Both the position numbers and the translations under genes were made by a program. Of a stretch of 64,000 nucleotides of DNA, positions 41,701-53,500 are shown one piece after another (the stretch's first letter is position 1; the number at the start of each line of letters is the position of its first letter). Source of the DNA: Aptenodytes patagonicus (Eukaryota; Chordata; Aves; Sphenisciformes; Spheniscidae). Below the pieces are notes generated by a model. It made no database searches. It was not told where the DNA came from and saw only the letters and a program-made list of their open reading frames with translations. Location of the stretch: the NCBI RefSeq assembly GCF_965638725.1, contig NC_134958.1, positions 16,185,464-16,249,463 on the forward strand, given 5' to 3'.

Positions 41701-43984
41701 CTGGGGGTACCAGGTGTTCACTCAATATTAGCGGCTGGCTCCATAATCCCTGTAGTGTATCAGAGCTTTGGGGATGGAGAAAAAGTTATTCCAAATCTTG
41801 CTTTCATGCAAAGAGAGGTATTTGTTGAATTTTTTTTTTTTTGAGTCTCACCTCTACATGTTCATCTCAGCCTTGGCAGAGCTTAGAGATTATAAGGTAT
41901 TTTCAAATGTTTATTATGCACATAGGACCACACAGCCTACACAAGGGCTGAAGAGACTGCAGGTGGGTGGATGGGATACACAGACAACTATCAAGGCAGA
42001 AAAGAAATTAGAGTCCTCACTACACTTCTGCAACTTGTTGACTGGTGGGAAGGGAAGGAGATGATTCACAGAGTATCCAAAAAAAGCAGACTATTAACCG
42101 TGCATGCAGGTTATTCTTTCTTGGAGGATTTTAATTTGAGGATGTGCCCAAAAGTAGAAGATGCTCCTGTTCAAACAGATACTGGTAAATCAGGTAGACA
42201 TGGCCTGCTGCTACTTTCCAAGAAATGGGGAAAGCTGCTAGTAATGTAGACAAAACTGAGAAAACTTGTATTATCTGTCTTTGTATTATCCATGGACAAG
42301 TCTTTTCCTCATCTGCACCAATAAGATTTCCATCAAAATTATCAAAATTCTCAAAGCTGATGCAGACCTTGCAAATTCTCCCAGAGATCCGATTATTGTG
42401 CCTTACTTTCTCATGCTCTAGTGTATGGGTAGGGAGGTCCTTTCCCATAGCGTGGCACAAGCTTAGTCTCTGTGCCTGTTCGTAGAAAAGCGGTTCTGTT
42501 TGTGCCTTGCAGTGACTAGGCTGCCCTGCGTACACACCTTTTCCCAGAGGGGAATGAAGTCCAGAAGGCACAACTTCTCCCTAACCAGGAGAATCTCACA
42601 GGTATACGAACTCCTTCCCAGCTGAAACCAGAAAGGCCACCAGCTGGCTGCATACCAGAATTTAAATTGAGACATTTCTGCTCACCAGAATGACCAGGAA
42701 CAAGTAATGACCACTGCTAAGGGACAGCCCAGCGGGTAGGCGACATACTTGTGAAGGAACATGTTCCTGTTGTTGAAGATAAACCTATTCTCCACCTGCA
42801 AACCCACTCTGAAAGCAGCATTACAACCAGGAGTTAAGACAGTGGATGACTGATACGGAAATGCAATTGCTTGTAGGCACAAGACAACTTCACACAAAAA
42901 AAAATCATGTAACATGCAGCCAATCTCGAGAGAAATCCAAATACAAGTGGTTGTTCTCTCTCATTTGCCTTGGGCTATATTACCTTTCTCAGGTGGAGAA
43001 GAGAATAGTGGCTGGGAAAACCACAGAAAAGATGCTGAATACTAAATGCAGACCCTTCATTCCTTCCTCTGGGCCTGGGCAATGCTTTTTTCCTCTCTTC
43101 CTCAGATCCTTGTCATGTTGATAGCTCAGTATCTTGCCCTGGGGACAGGGAGCTGAGAGGCAGAAGAGAACAGATGCATTGTACACAGAGGGTGAGGCAC
43201 TGGTAGTTCAGTGCAGTTTTCCAATGCAAATTACTTCACTCTCTTCAGCATTCTCCAAATCAGGAACCAGTATATAGCCCTATATAGCATGATCGTTAAC
43301 ATCGTACGGGCAAGGACATTGCATAGCCATAACTGTTTTCTCGTGGTCTTAATTATTTCAAGGTAATTACATGGAGACAGAGGATAATCTATTTCAAAAA
43401 TGCTGTTATAGGTATTTGTTCTGCAATTTCTTTCAGACAGAAGCATCTCCTTTGTTTGTAACTCCTTTGATTACTGAGGAATGTACTGCTCATGACAGAT
43501 GCACAAGGCTGCAGATGAAGGTGTGTGTGTGCCTAGGCCAGTGTACAGAGGTGTAGGGTTGTTGTGGTGTTCCCTTAGCCCAGATCCCGGAAGAGCTGAG
43601 CATCTGAAATGCTGAAGTCCACAGCTGCAATCTGGCTCAGGGCCAGCTAACTCCAGCACACCAGACTCACCTCCTCGTTGGACCTTTGGCACTAAGGCTT
43701 ACCCTGTCACTCATGCGTTGAGCTGCACCAGCTTTGTGCCTCTCACCCAAGGCTGTCTGGAATCTGGGTGCTTTCTGATCAGCCTGGTACCCATTCCTGG
43801 AGCACGGCTAACAAACTGACAGGCCTGGGTGGCTCACGAATTGCAGCTGTGGGAAGGAGAGGAGGACAGTGTCCAGCTTTCACATAGCACTCTGGTTAGA
43901 GCACTCAGACGCAGGTACCAGAGAATGGGACTGAGTGGCCTCCAGTGGCTCCTGCGAGCCCTAACCCCCATTTTCCACTGCCCA
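41701..43984. other. Intergenic region upstream of MYZAP
   Basis: No supported gene. A T run at 41831-41842 and modestly rising GC towards 43.6 kb. Distal regulatory elements may lie here but I can read none with confidence. Confidence 0.5.
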
Positions 43985-44346
43985 GGAGGTGGCTGAGTGA
44001 CACATGGACCCGTCCCGGTCTCCTCTCAAAGCTCCCCTCCCCACGCTGCAGCCGCAACACCCAAAATTCCCGGGAGCAGAGTGAACGCCACCCTCCATCG
44101 GGACCTCGGCGTCACAAGGACAAATTTCTCGGGGGCGGCGTCCCACAGCCACTTTGCCCGGTTTCACCCCACGCGAGGAAATCGGGCACTTTTGTGGCAC
44201 GAGAGCCAGCGCGGGGACGCAAGTTCCGCGGGGGCGGGCCGCGGAGGGGGAAGCTGAGCCTCGCGACCGTCCTCCGCGCAGCCCCGTTTCCCCCTCCCCG
44301 GCCCGCCCCCGCCGGGGCAGGCCGGCCCCTGCGGCCGCCCGCGGCC

Positions 44347-44419
44347 ATGTGCGCGGGGGCGGAGCGGCGCCGCCGGCCAAAGGGAGCCGCAGTCAGCGCT
44401 GGCCCGGCGGCCCGCGGGG
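44347..44419 (+). promoter_or_regulatory. Potential upstream ORF overlapping the MYZAP start
   Basis: An ATG at 44347 in good context (G at -3) is in another phase. It reads through the MYZAP ATG and, after splicing of exon 1 to exon 2, stops at a TAG in exon 2 (56 codons). It matters only if the transcript starts upstream of 44347. Confidence 0.35.
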
Positions 44420-44503
44420 ATGCTGCGCTACAGCTCGGGGCTCACGGTCACCGCCACCACCCCCCGGAGGCCGTCCGGCGACGGCGGCCGCGCCCGGCGG
44501 AAG
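44420..44503 (+). CDS. MYZAP: MYZAP coding exon 1 (start codon)
   Basis: 28 codons, [12 protein letters not shown] to R-R-K, before a GTGCGC donor. The -3 base of the ATG is G. The peptide is basic, Ser/Thr/Pro-rich and less conserved, as expected of the extreme N-terminus. The start was chosen because its M-L-R opening and length fit mammalian myozap and it splices in phase 0 to exon 2. Confidence 0.85.
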
Positions 44504-47500
44504 GTGCGCGGGGCAGCGCGGGGGGGGCGGCGGCGGGGAGGTCCCGCGGGCGGTGTCGTGGGGCGAAGCGGCGATTTGACACCCCCCCTCCCCTTACAGT
44601 TTACCTGCGGAGCGCTTTTTTTTTCTTTCTTTCTTGCTTATTTTCGGTGTTTTCAGGTGAAACTTGCGGTGTGTGAGAACATCTTCTTGTGCGTTCGTAG
44701 TAGGTACTGGGAAATGAAGCGGTTTTGGGGTGTCCTGCAAGGCTTTTGTTAGTGCTAGTCCCTGGCTGTTCTTCTGGAAACCTGCGAGGAAGGTGTGTTT
44801 GTGTTGGAGACTTCCTCTGCGCCCCCCCCGCCTTGAAATGCGCCTTGATGTTTACAACGGAGAACTTGCCTATCCAGGGGCTGTCATGAGGAGGCTCACC
44901 GTAATGATTTAGATGGCAATAGTAATTTATTTTTATAATCAGTTCCTCAAATATAGAAATACGATTTATTGATTTTTTTTTTAATTTTCGTAAATGAGAT
45001 AAATAATAATGATGTATTAATGTGTTGGGAAATGCTTCTAAAAAGTTGTTAAAACTCTGGCAGATATGACAGGAATGCCTCTACAGCCACCCTGCTTTAA
45101 ATAGCCCTTTTTTGCTGCTGCAACCACACTGCTATCATTGTGAGTGCACATTCCACGTGTGAAGAAATAAATCAAAGTAAGTTATAAGCTTGTCCTTACA
45201 AAGAAAATCGTGATCACAATGCTTCTTGAATTACTTAGTGATTGTTTTGACACTCCAAAAATATGACTTCATAATTGAAACAATGAAGAATGTTACGTTG
45301 CCATGTTTTACATTATAACATGAGGGTCAGGCTCTTCCACAGAAAAAATCCCTGGCCTTCATAAAAATGAAATTGCCCATGTATGTGGAAAAATTTAAAA
45401 TGACTTAGAAATCATAGTTATGCTCCCTACATGTCTTCCGTGTTCCCATGGAGTTTTCCTGTTTTAGTATTTCTTAAAGAAGTTAAAACTAAGAGAATTT
45501 GTGTTTAAGTGATAATTTTCTTATTTTCATCTCCATGATGTATTTGCCAGGGACGACGTAAAATGAAGTGTAGTTGATACATTCTCTTAAGGAAACTGGT
45601 AAAAACCTAATTTGCAAATAAAACCCACTGGGAAGCTGCTGTTCCTTTTTTTTAGTGAAATGTGACTCCCTTACCATGAGTTGTCAAAAGAGGGGAGGAA
45701 GACAGTAACTGCTGAATAAATGAAAGATGTGTGTCACATTCCTGTGTGCCTGTGGTCACCAGAAAAGTGTCCTTTAATTGTGTGGGGAATCTCATAGCAG
45801 AGATTTTATAAATGGAGCAGGCTAATCAACAGATAAATGACCAAAGAAAGTACTTTCCTCTTTGCTTTTTAGGACTGACTGAAATTAAACACCCACTTCT
45901 TTTCTGCTTTCACCTTCAAAAGTCTAAAACTAACATTGGGTCTTAGGCAAAGGGGGTGATTTTTGGCCATTGAGCTGGTAGGTTAGCAGATAGGTACTCA
46001 ACAAACGTGTTATCCCCAAACCATTTTATTATCAGACATTAGAAAGATCAACAATATTAAATTGTGGTGATGTTAATGCTAAAGTTGATTTGAAGCTAGA
46101 TCAATATTGAACCACATCTTCCCTGTAGGGGTACTGTAAAAATCTTAGAATGGACTGGTTGTTAGTAGTAACAGCTTGTATTTTTCTATTGCTGTACTAG
46201 TAACTTTGGTTATTCTATAAAAACATTGTTCATTATTTTAATGCTAGGTCTGTAATTATTTCAGTACATAGTTAACTATAATCGATGCCTTTCTGGGTGC
46301 TTTGTTTTTTAGGAGAAGAGGCTGAAGAACATTACTCAAACTGAATCTGTCATCTGTATTTGTTTTAAGTTGCACCCTAGTGATTTGAGTAGGATGGTAG
46401 ACATGAATGTGGATTGTGGATCTGGGCCATGAATTCTTAACGTTTTTACCTAACCTAGATTGGCTTTTTTCTTAGCTGCCATATTGCAGTAGCTCTCATC
46501 TGTGCTGTCCCACTAGCCTTTTAGAAATTTGGTAAAAGAGTATGTGTTCACCTGTTAATTTCCATTGCGCTCAGCAAACTTTTGCTGTCCAGTGTTGTGC
46601 CGGGCTGAACCTGTCAGTCTTTGTTTTCCTGTCTGCGTATTTGTTTCACAAATGATGTCAGATGAGCTTTGGAAATACTGCTCGTGGGTTGTTGGTGTCA
46701 AAAAGCTAGGAGCGAACATAAAATATTGGCACAACTATGATTACTTATATTGTTGGCTTGCTAAAGCTATAGATGCTGCAAATCAAACTAAAATCTGGTA
46801 GTCTAGAAAACCCGATACCTGGTGGTTCTTCTACCCAGTATTTCTTTTTAAAAGTTATGCTAACAAAGTTACAATGTTGATGACATAAAGGTAGGGTGGA
46901 AGACATGTCTGTCCCTGTTCTTCCTCACTTGTTCCTACTGTTGGTCAGCAGTTGAAGGGAATTGAATCACGGCCTTTTCCCTGCTAGGGGAGTTCTCTTT
47001 CATTCTCCTCCCCGTTTTCTCTCTGCGTAACCCAATTTGTTTCTGGAAATTACTCCTTCATCCTCAGTTGCACATTATTCTGCCACTGTTTGGCACTCAG
47101 TCAAGGCTCTTCCTGTTACGATTTCACTTCCATTTTAAGGCATCACTGCAGCAGTGTTTTGCTGTTGGAGGAGGGCTTGCTGTGATTTCCATGTGAGCCT
47201 GCTCATTCTTTTGGGCAAGTAAACTTGCTGATAAATGGTACAGTGTGTTTTTTCTTCAGGAAGCACTGCATAGTCAGAACAGTATAGGTACAGTATTCAT
47301 AATTGCTTCTGGAGGTTAGAGGAAAAAGCAGCGGCTGGTTTGGGTTTTTTTTTCCCCCCTTCCAATCTCTATAGTGTTCTTGAATTTTAGCAGACTGGTC
47401 TGTAGTTCTGTCCTTAGGTAGCGTGCATCATCTGGGGCCCAGGAGGAGCAGGAGTGAATGGCTACTTTAAACATTTGCTGCTGTTTCCCCAGGGATGCTG

Positions 47501-50500
47501 AGGAAGTCCTACTGTTATAAACAATAGCAAGAGTACAGCCTGCGTAAGTTTGGCTTAGCGAGGAATTGGGTGGTACTTTGCTGTTGCCATACAAGCCTCA
47601 CTGGGCATGACTTCAAGGCTGGAATCCTTAGATGATTGGCAGTGCCACCCTCTGTTTGGCATTTGCATGCAACAGGCTGCAAAGTAAAGCATTAAAACTT
47701 TATTTTGTATCAGAAATACTGCCAAAAATATGATACTGATTTGAGGTGCTTTAAAAGTAAGGAGCTACTGTGGAAATGAGGGGGGGGGGGGGGAGAGAAG
47801 TGATTCTTGGGGTAATAGAGAAGGCAATGTGAAAAGAAAAGAGCAAGAAAAACAGTTTAAATGATAACAACCCTTTGATTGTACAGTGGTTTTAGTCTCA
47901 ACAAATTACTGTTATTAATTTATATTTCCAACCTAGTTGTTATGATTTGACTGCCATCTGTACTGGTCTTCTGTGATTTCCTTCATAGTAACCCTGTAAC
48001 ACATCAATTGCTATAATGTGACAGGCAGTCGTGATTCACTAACTGGTATACAGGTACAGGGATAATTGCTTATTTACAATCACTGCACTGTGAATCTCTA
48101 AGTGTGTTGGCTATAATTAGTCCCATGCTGACTAACAGGCAAGCCATTTGCCAGCTTCAGAGAATCATACACAACTCCATTTCTCCTAACTTTGTGTTGC
48201 CAGTCATTATCTGTTTCTATTTATTTGAGGTATTTTTCATGTTGTCTCCTAACAATCCTTTCATTCCTCTTAGTCCAGTTTTCCTTCATTTGAAATCACT
48301 GTAAGAAAAAGTTGGCCTCGTCTGTCACTTCCTGCACAGCACAGCACAAGTTCAGTTCCATTTCCTATTTATGGGTCTGGTCTTTCTTTGTTTGCCTACA
48401 TGGAGGAATGCCAGACTCTGTTTCCCTTCTTGTTGTAAATAGGCATGTTTTAAGAGGAAAGAGCCTTGCTAAGCTAACAGGAAGAAAGAGCAGGGGGAAA
48501 TGGAAATTAAATAGGTAAGAAAAGGTGGTATTAATTACCTTGAGAATCAACGAGCTCCAAAGTTGAGGAGTTAGTTATCAAGATATATTAATAATAAACT
48601 TGTAAGCAGGAAGCACCTCCAGCTTCTGCAGTATATGGGGAGAGTCTGGTGTTCTCAGACGAACATACATAGTGGTCAATCAGTGTCAAAAGCCAACGTG
48701 TAAGGATTCATCATTTTTAAATGCATTTCATTGTTTCAGAGTTCTTTAGCAAATATGAAAGTATAACCTGCTTTTATACTAAGTTTTGGGGGGGTTATGT
48801 CACTTTCTTTGTGGCTTCTTGTTCTAAATTTGCTAGCATATGGCTGAATGATGAATTAACGGTGAGGAGCCCACTGCACAAAGAGTAGCCTCCACAGATG
48901 TGTCTAAAGAGTAGGTTATATTTCACCTTGATCTTATTATATTCTGTTTTGTTTTGTTTTGTTTTTTCCTTTATAATACAGACACAGCTCGCATATTTTA
49001 TAGGAACTTTATCTGTATCTCGGGACACTGTTCCTTATTGGTAGAAGGCCTTGCAGACCTAAAAGACCAAACTGAGAGAGGAAGATGGAAGGCAATACAA
49101 AGTAGCATTTTTTAGTACAGTTGACACCATACCAGTAGTCTAAACACTGTTGATTTGTTGTCTCAACAGATTTAAAGAAAGGCTGGAAGAAAAATAGTGA
49201 AGTTGCTGCAGATATTTGCAGATAGTTCTTCCAATTGCTTTTGCTTGGGGAGAAGAAAAAGTTAAAGCTTGTTTGAAAAGTTGAAAAAGGCCCATTGTTT
49301 CGAAACAGGGAAAACAGGAATCCTTGTTGTGATGCTGAATAGTGGTGCTCTGATGTGGTCTTGTAAAAAGCCTTGAAAGTGAAGTCAAGTTAGCTTAATT
49401 GATATGAGAGACAGTTGGAAGAAGTGAATTATAAAATGGTAAAATTTGGGGTGTATGAAAAGGACTTTGCTGCTATGCTCTGAATGCCTGTGAGCAGAAC
49501 ACAATTGCCATTTTCAAGGCAAAAGGAAGTGCTGTAATGACCAAGACATGAGCTGTGAGCTTGGGCAAGTGCAATGGAAAGGTGTATTTCAGAGAGAAGG
49601 TACACATTCAGCATGACTGGAGGTAAGTACTTAGGAGAAACTAGGGAGATCTAGATCAGATGAGATGCTGGGCTATAGAAGAACAGCGGTGATGGCCCAC
49701 AGTAATCAGGAAAGTGATATTTTAGACATTTTGACTAAGAGCTTTAAGAGCCCTGTCTGTTGTCAACAGACAGCTGGGATTTCACGGGAAGGTGTTGTGC
49801 AGGTTCAAATTTGGACAGACAAATTTCTCATTTCATCCTTTGCTGTGCTCTGATTAGGACTTATAGTTGTTTTCCACAAAAATGTCTCACGAATAGGACT
49901 AAGACTGAAAGTTTTAACTAAGTTTCTTGTATGAAAGGCTTTACTTTAAAAATATCATTACACCAAAGATCTCTCAGCCAAAAGCAAGGCAAACTGCAAT
50001 TGGGGGTAGAAAGGTATCAACCCTATTGGCCTGTTTCCTCAGCAAGAGAATGGCTTTTCTGAAATTGGATAGGAAACAATACCTCTTAAATTTTCTCTGA
50101 AGCATTTTGAAGCTTAATTTTTACAAATAACTTGTATGTATCAGATTTCAATGATATTCCTATTCACATTCAGTAGAATCACAGTACTGAGGTATCCTTG
50201 GATCAAATGCTTGGATATATACTGAACAGAAAAGAGGCATTCACTCCAGAATACGCTTTGTGTTTCTAAATAATCCCTTTTGAAGATTAAAAGTATGCCA
50301 AATCTGCAAACAAAACTGAGAAACTAGAAAATTATGTTCATTGTTCTGTTATCTTAGCTCTCAGTGTCATTTATGAGTACATAAGAACATGTTGATTGAA
50401 ATGACTTTTTGCTATTTCAGGTATGTAATTATGGGGATGCCCTTGAATTATTTCTTGCCAGCTAACCCCCCGCCCCATCCCCCCAACCTTTAGAAAACTA

Positions 50501-53500
50501 ATTTTTTGTCATCTATGTGGCAGAAAGTAGAAAACAGTAAATTACAACTTGAATGTTAGTACAGTTCATTCTGTAAAGCAAGTTATTAAAATAATTTTTG
50601 TAACACTTAAATCTAAAAGCAAACCTTTGGTTTTCTTTCAGATGAATGTCTGTAGGTTACGCTTAACAGTACCACCTGATGAAGGCTCACAGCCTGAACA
50701 GGGAGCAAAGGAACCTGAAAGAAAGAAAAATGTAAGTTTTAAGAATCAAAGTTAAATTCCGTATAAACAAGGAGTAAATATTGCCATCCACAGAAGCTGA
50801 TATTAGTTGTTCCGGGAGTCCAAAGCCCAGTCATCTTGGAAGAGTGAAGAACATGTGGAAGGTATCTTTAAGACTTGATTATTTAATATTTATATATGAA
50901 AGAGTAGGAAATGGCTATCAAGAGCAGGGCCTTGCATTAAACAGGATCTTGATCCTCACCTGAAGGGGATTTTATGTTTCACGTACGCTTAACAGTGTGC
51001 AAGATTTGAGCCTTAATGTGTATGGGAGCTGGCTTGCCTGGGACTTAGATGTTTTGCTGCGTTGGCTAATTTTGGTAACGGGTGATGTACTAATAAGAAA
51101 TACAAAATAAAGAATTCAAGATTGTTCTGAAGTGAAAGTGATTTGAAGGTCGTGCATAAAAGGGTTCAGAAGAGTAATTTTTTTTGTAGAAGCAAGTAGT
51201 GTGCACACACACAAAAAAATCTTACAGCTGCTTTGATGCAGAACTTGTTCTTTAAGAGCTGTTTCAGAGCAATAGATGATGTTTAATTTGTCTTAAGGAT
51301 GGAGACTAAAAAGGGAAGCTGGACGGGCTCCACAACTTCACCACATTTACACTTTAATAAACCAAAATCAAACAAGAAGTTGGCTAAGCTTACCAGACCC
51401 AATGTCTGAATAGCAATATGGCAATACGAAGCAAAACAACATAGGATTTATTTGAAATAATTTCTTAGTGGTACTCGGAAGCAAAAGGAACTGTAAAATG
51501 ACTCAGACAAATATTTTAAAGCAATAAAAATAAATGCAAAGTAAAATGGTCAAGATAAAGACTCCTTATCAGATATTTCTTGTGCTGGAATCTTGTATAC
51601 ACTCAGCTTTTCATACACTGCTCTGGCAGAGTAATAGGTCCTTGAGGATCTCTAAATGTTACAGAATGGATTACAGAGGCCTTAATGCAAACTAAATTTG
51701 TACCACCATTAAATAGTAATAATTCATTTTGTACAGAGGTGTTTAGTTGTAGCACTTACAGTAGCTTCCCCCACCACTTACTCTGTCAGTCTCTCTCAGT
51801 TTGTATCTGATTACAGAAACCCTCAAACTGGCCTAAGCATATGGGCCCATTGCCCTAAGAGTAATGTAAGTTTGTTTTTGAGGAGGATAGATGTTGACTC
51901 ATGGCTTACTCACTTTACTGTGCTGAGTAGTGTAATAATAAGAAAGAAGCGTGAATGATTAGGGCTTGGACAACTTGTAGTGACTTTCTTATGTGACCAA
52001 TTTTTTTCTCTGTGGGACCTTGTATTTAGTGGGAGCTCTATTTCCCCCATAATACAAGTAAAGGCAAGTGGGTTTTATATCAGAGAATGTTAAGGAGAGG
52101 ATATGAAAGGTAAAAAATACATTATTGGGCTCATCTTACATTCCAGTGTATGGCACAGTGATTTTTGAGATGGGTCCTTTTTAGTTGAGACCAAAAAAAA
52201 AGTATGTAATTGAATTATTGTACGTTCTGAGTAGTTTTCTAAAGTTCAGTACTTTTACACAATTTAAAGACTTTCAGAAAGCATATATAGAGCTTTCAGA
52301 GCTAGCTGGGATCTAATTAGACAATTTCATAGCAATTAAAAAACATAGACTAATTGTGCCATCTACTTGTGGTTTACAGTCTTTGTGTAATTAAAAAAAT
52401 AGCCCTACCGATTATATAGTCATAGTGTATAGAAGCAGCTACAAAAAAAAAAATCATTGATCATGAACTGTTTTTTCCTCATGTCTCTAAAACAAGACAG
52501 TAATATATTACCTGTAGATTTTATTGTCTGTGTAACATTGTTGTGGTTTGACCTGGCCAAAACCAGGAAAAATGTATTGCTTTATGTATTTGAATTAGTT
52601 ACACAGTAAGTTACAGTGCATGCAGGACTCTTGACTAGTCATGCTGTGATACTTTTCTCTTACTGCAAAATTTATTTAAAAAAAAAAAAAAAGCATCTCC
52701 TAAAAGCAGCGATCAGGCATCTCTGCTGATCCGCCCATGTTCAACTGACTCAATGTTAATGAAATTGCTTAAAGCACTTTGAGAATAACAGGTTTTACAA
52801 ATGTTGGATAATCCTCATACAGTCCTATGAGAACTGTGCCCCCTTCTTGGAAATAGGGATAGTAGAAATTAGGGAACTGCTCAGTTTTCTGCCTCGCACT
52901 TTATGATTTAAGGTCAATAAGTACAGCTTCACCAAGAATCAAATTTAACAGCAGGTCTCTTGTTGGAATCTAGAGTTCTGTGCTGTCTTTAAATGCTGAG
53001 TATTAAGAAAATGGGAACATGGAAAATGTTTTTGGTATTTAAAATATATTGGTGTGACTTACGGAAATGAACGGCAGGGGTAATCTGTGGAGTTGTACAG
53101 TTTTTGCTGGAGCACTCAGGCAGATCAGGCAGTCTGAGCCTGAGGTCCTGTTTGGGCAGGACAAGTGCTGGGGAGAGACAGACTCTTCCCTGCCTCTGCC
53201 TGCTGCTGGTGAGAGAGGAGAACAGAGACCTTGCTGTGTCAAAGGGAATGCCAGAAAACTATAAATATACCATGGCGTGACATTTGGTTATAATCTCCTC
53301 TTTCAAATCGTTCATTAGAAGGAGGTGATTTTGAGCTGCCCTAATGTTGACATAGTGCTGGCTTACTGACTATTTGTTACTTTTCTGTATCTTTCTGGGG
53401 CTCAGTCCCATTAAGAGATGTTTCAGTTGCAAAATTCAGCTAGTAAACTGTACAGAAGCTCTTGCTAGTGCTGATCTGCCCAATACCTTGTTTTGGAGCT

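Larger units (their letters stand above)
43985..44620 (+). promoter_or_regulatory. MYZAP: CpG-island promoter of MYZAP
   Basis: An abrupt change to GC-rich sequence dense in CpG, in an otherwise AT-rich window. Several GC-box-like GGGGGCGG / CCGCCCC motifs occur (for example near 44230, 44300, 44355 and 44520). No TATA box precedes the start codon, so a dispersed CpG-island promoter is likely. It contains the first coding exon. The transcription start itself cannot be placed. Confidence 0.85.
44504..50641 (+). other. MYZAP intron 1
   Basis: 6.1 kb. The first 120 bp are still CpG island, the rest AT-rich. It contains a 14-bp G run (47780-47793) and a TTTTG pentamer array (48944-48967). No other gene seen. 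Confidence 0.75.

Noticed and set aside
42131..42571. 146-codon minus-strand frame
   Set aside because: No family resemblance and no supporting transcript signals; treated as chance.
43945..44676. 243-codon open frame through the CpG island, plus several overlapping frames on both strands
   Set aside because: High GC removes stop codons, so long frames are expected. The composition is Arg/Gly/Pro/Ala-rich with no domain. Only the phase that starts at 44420 continues into MYZAP.
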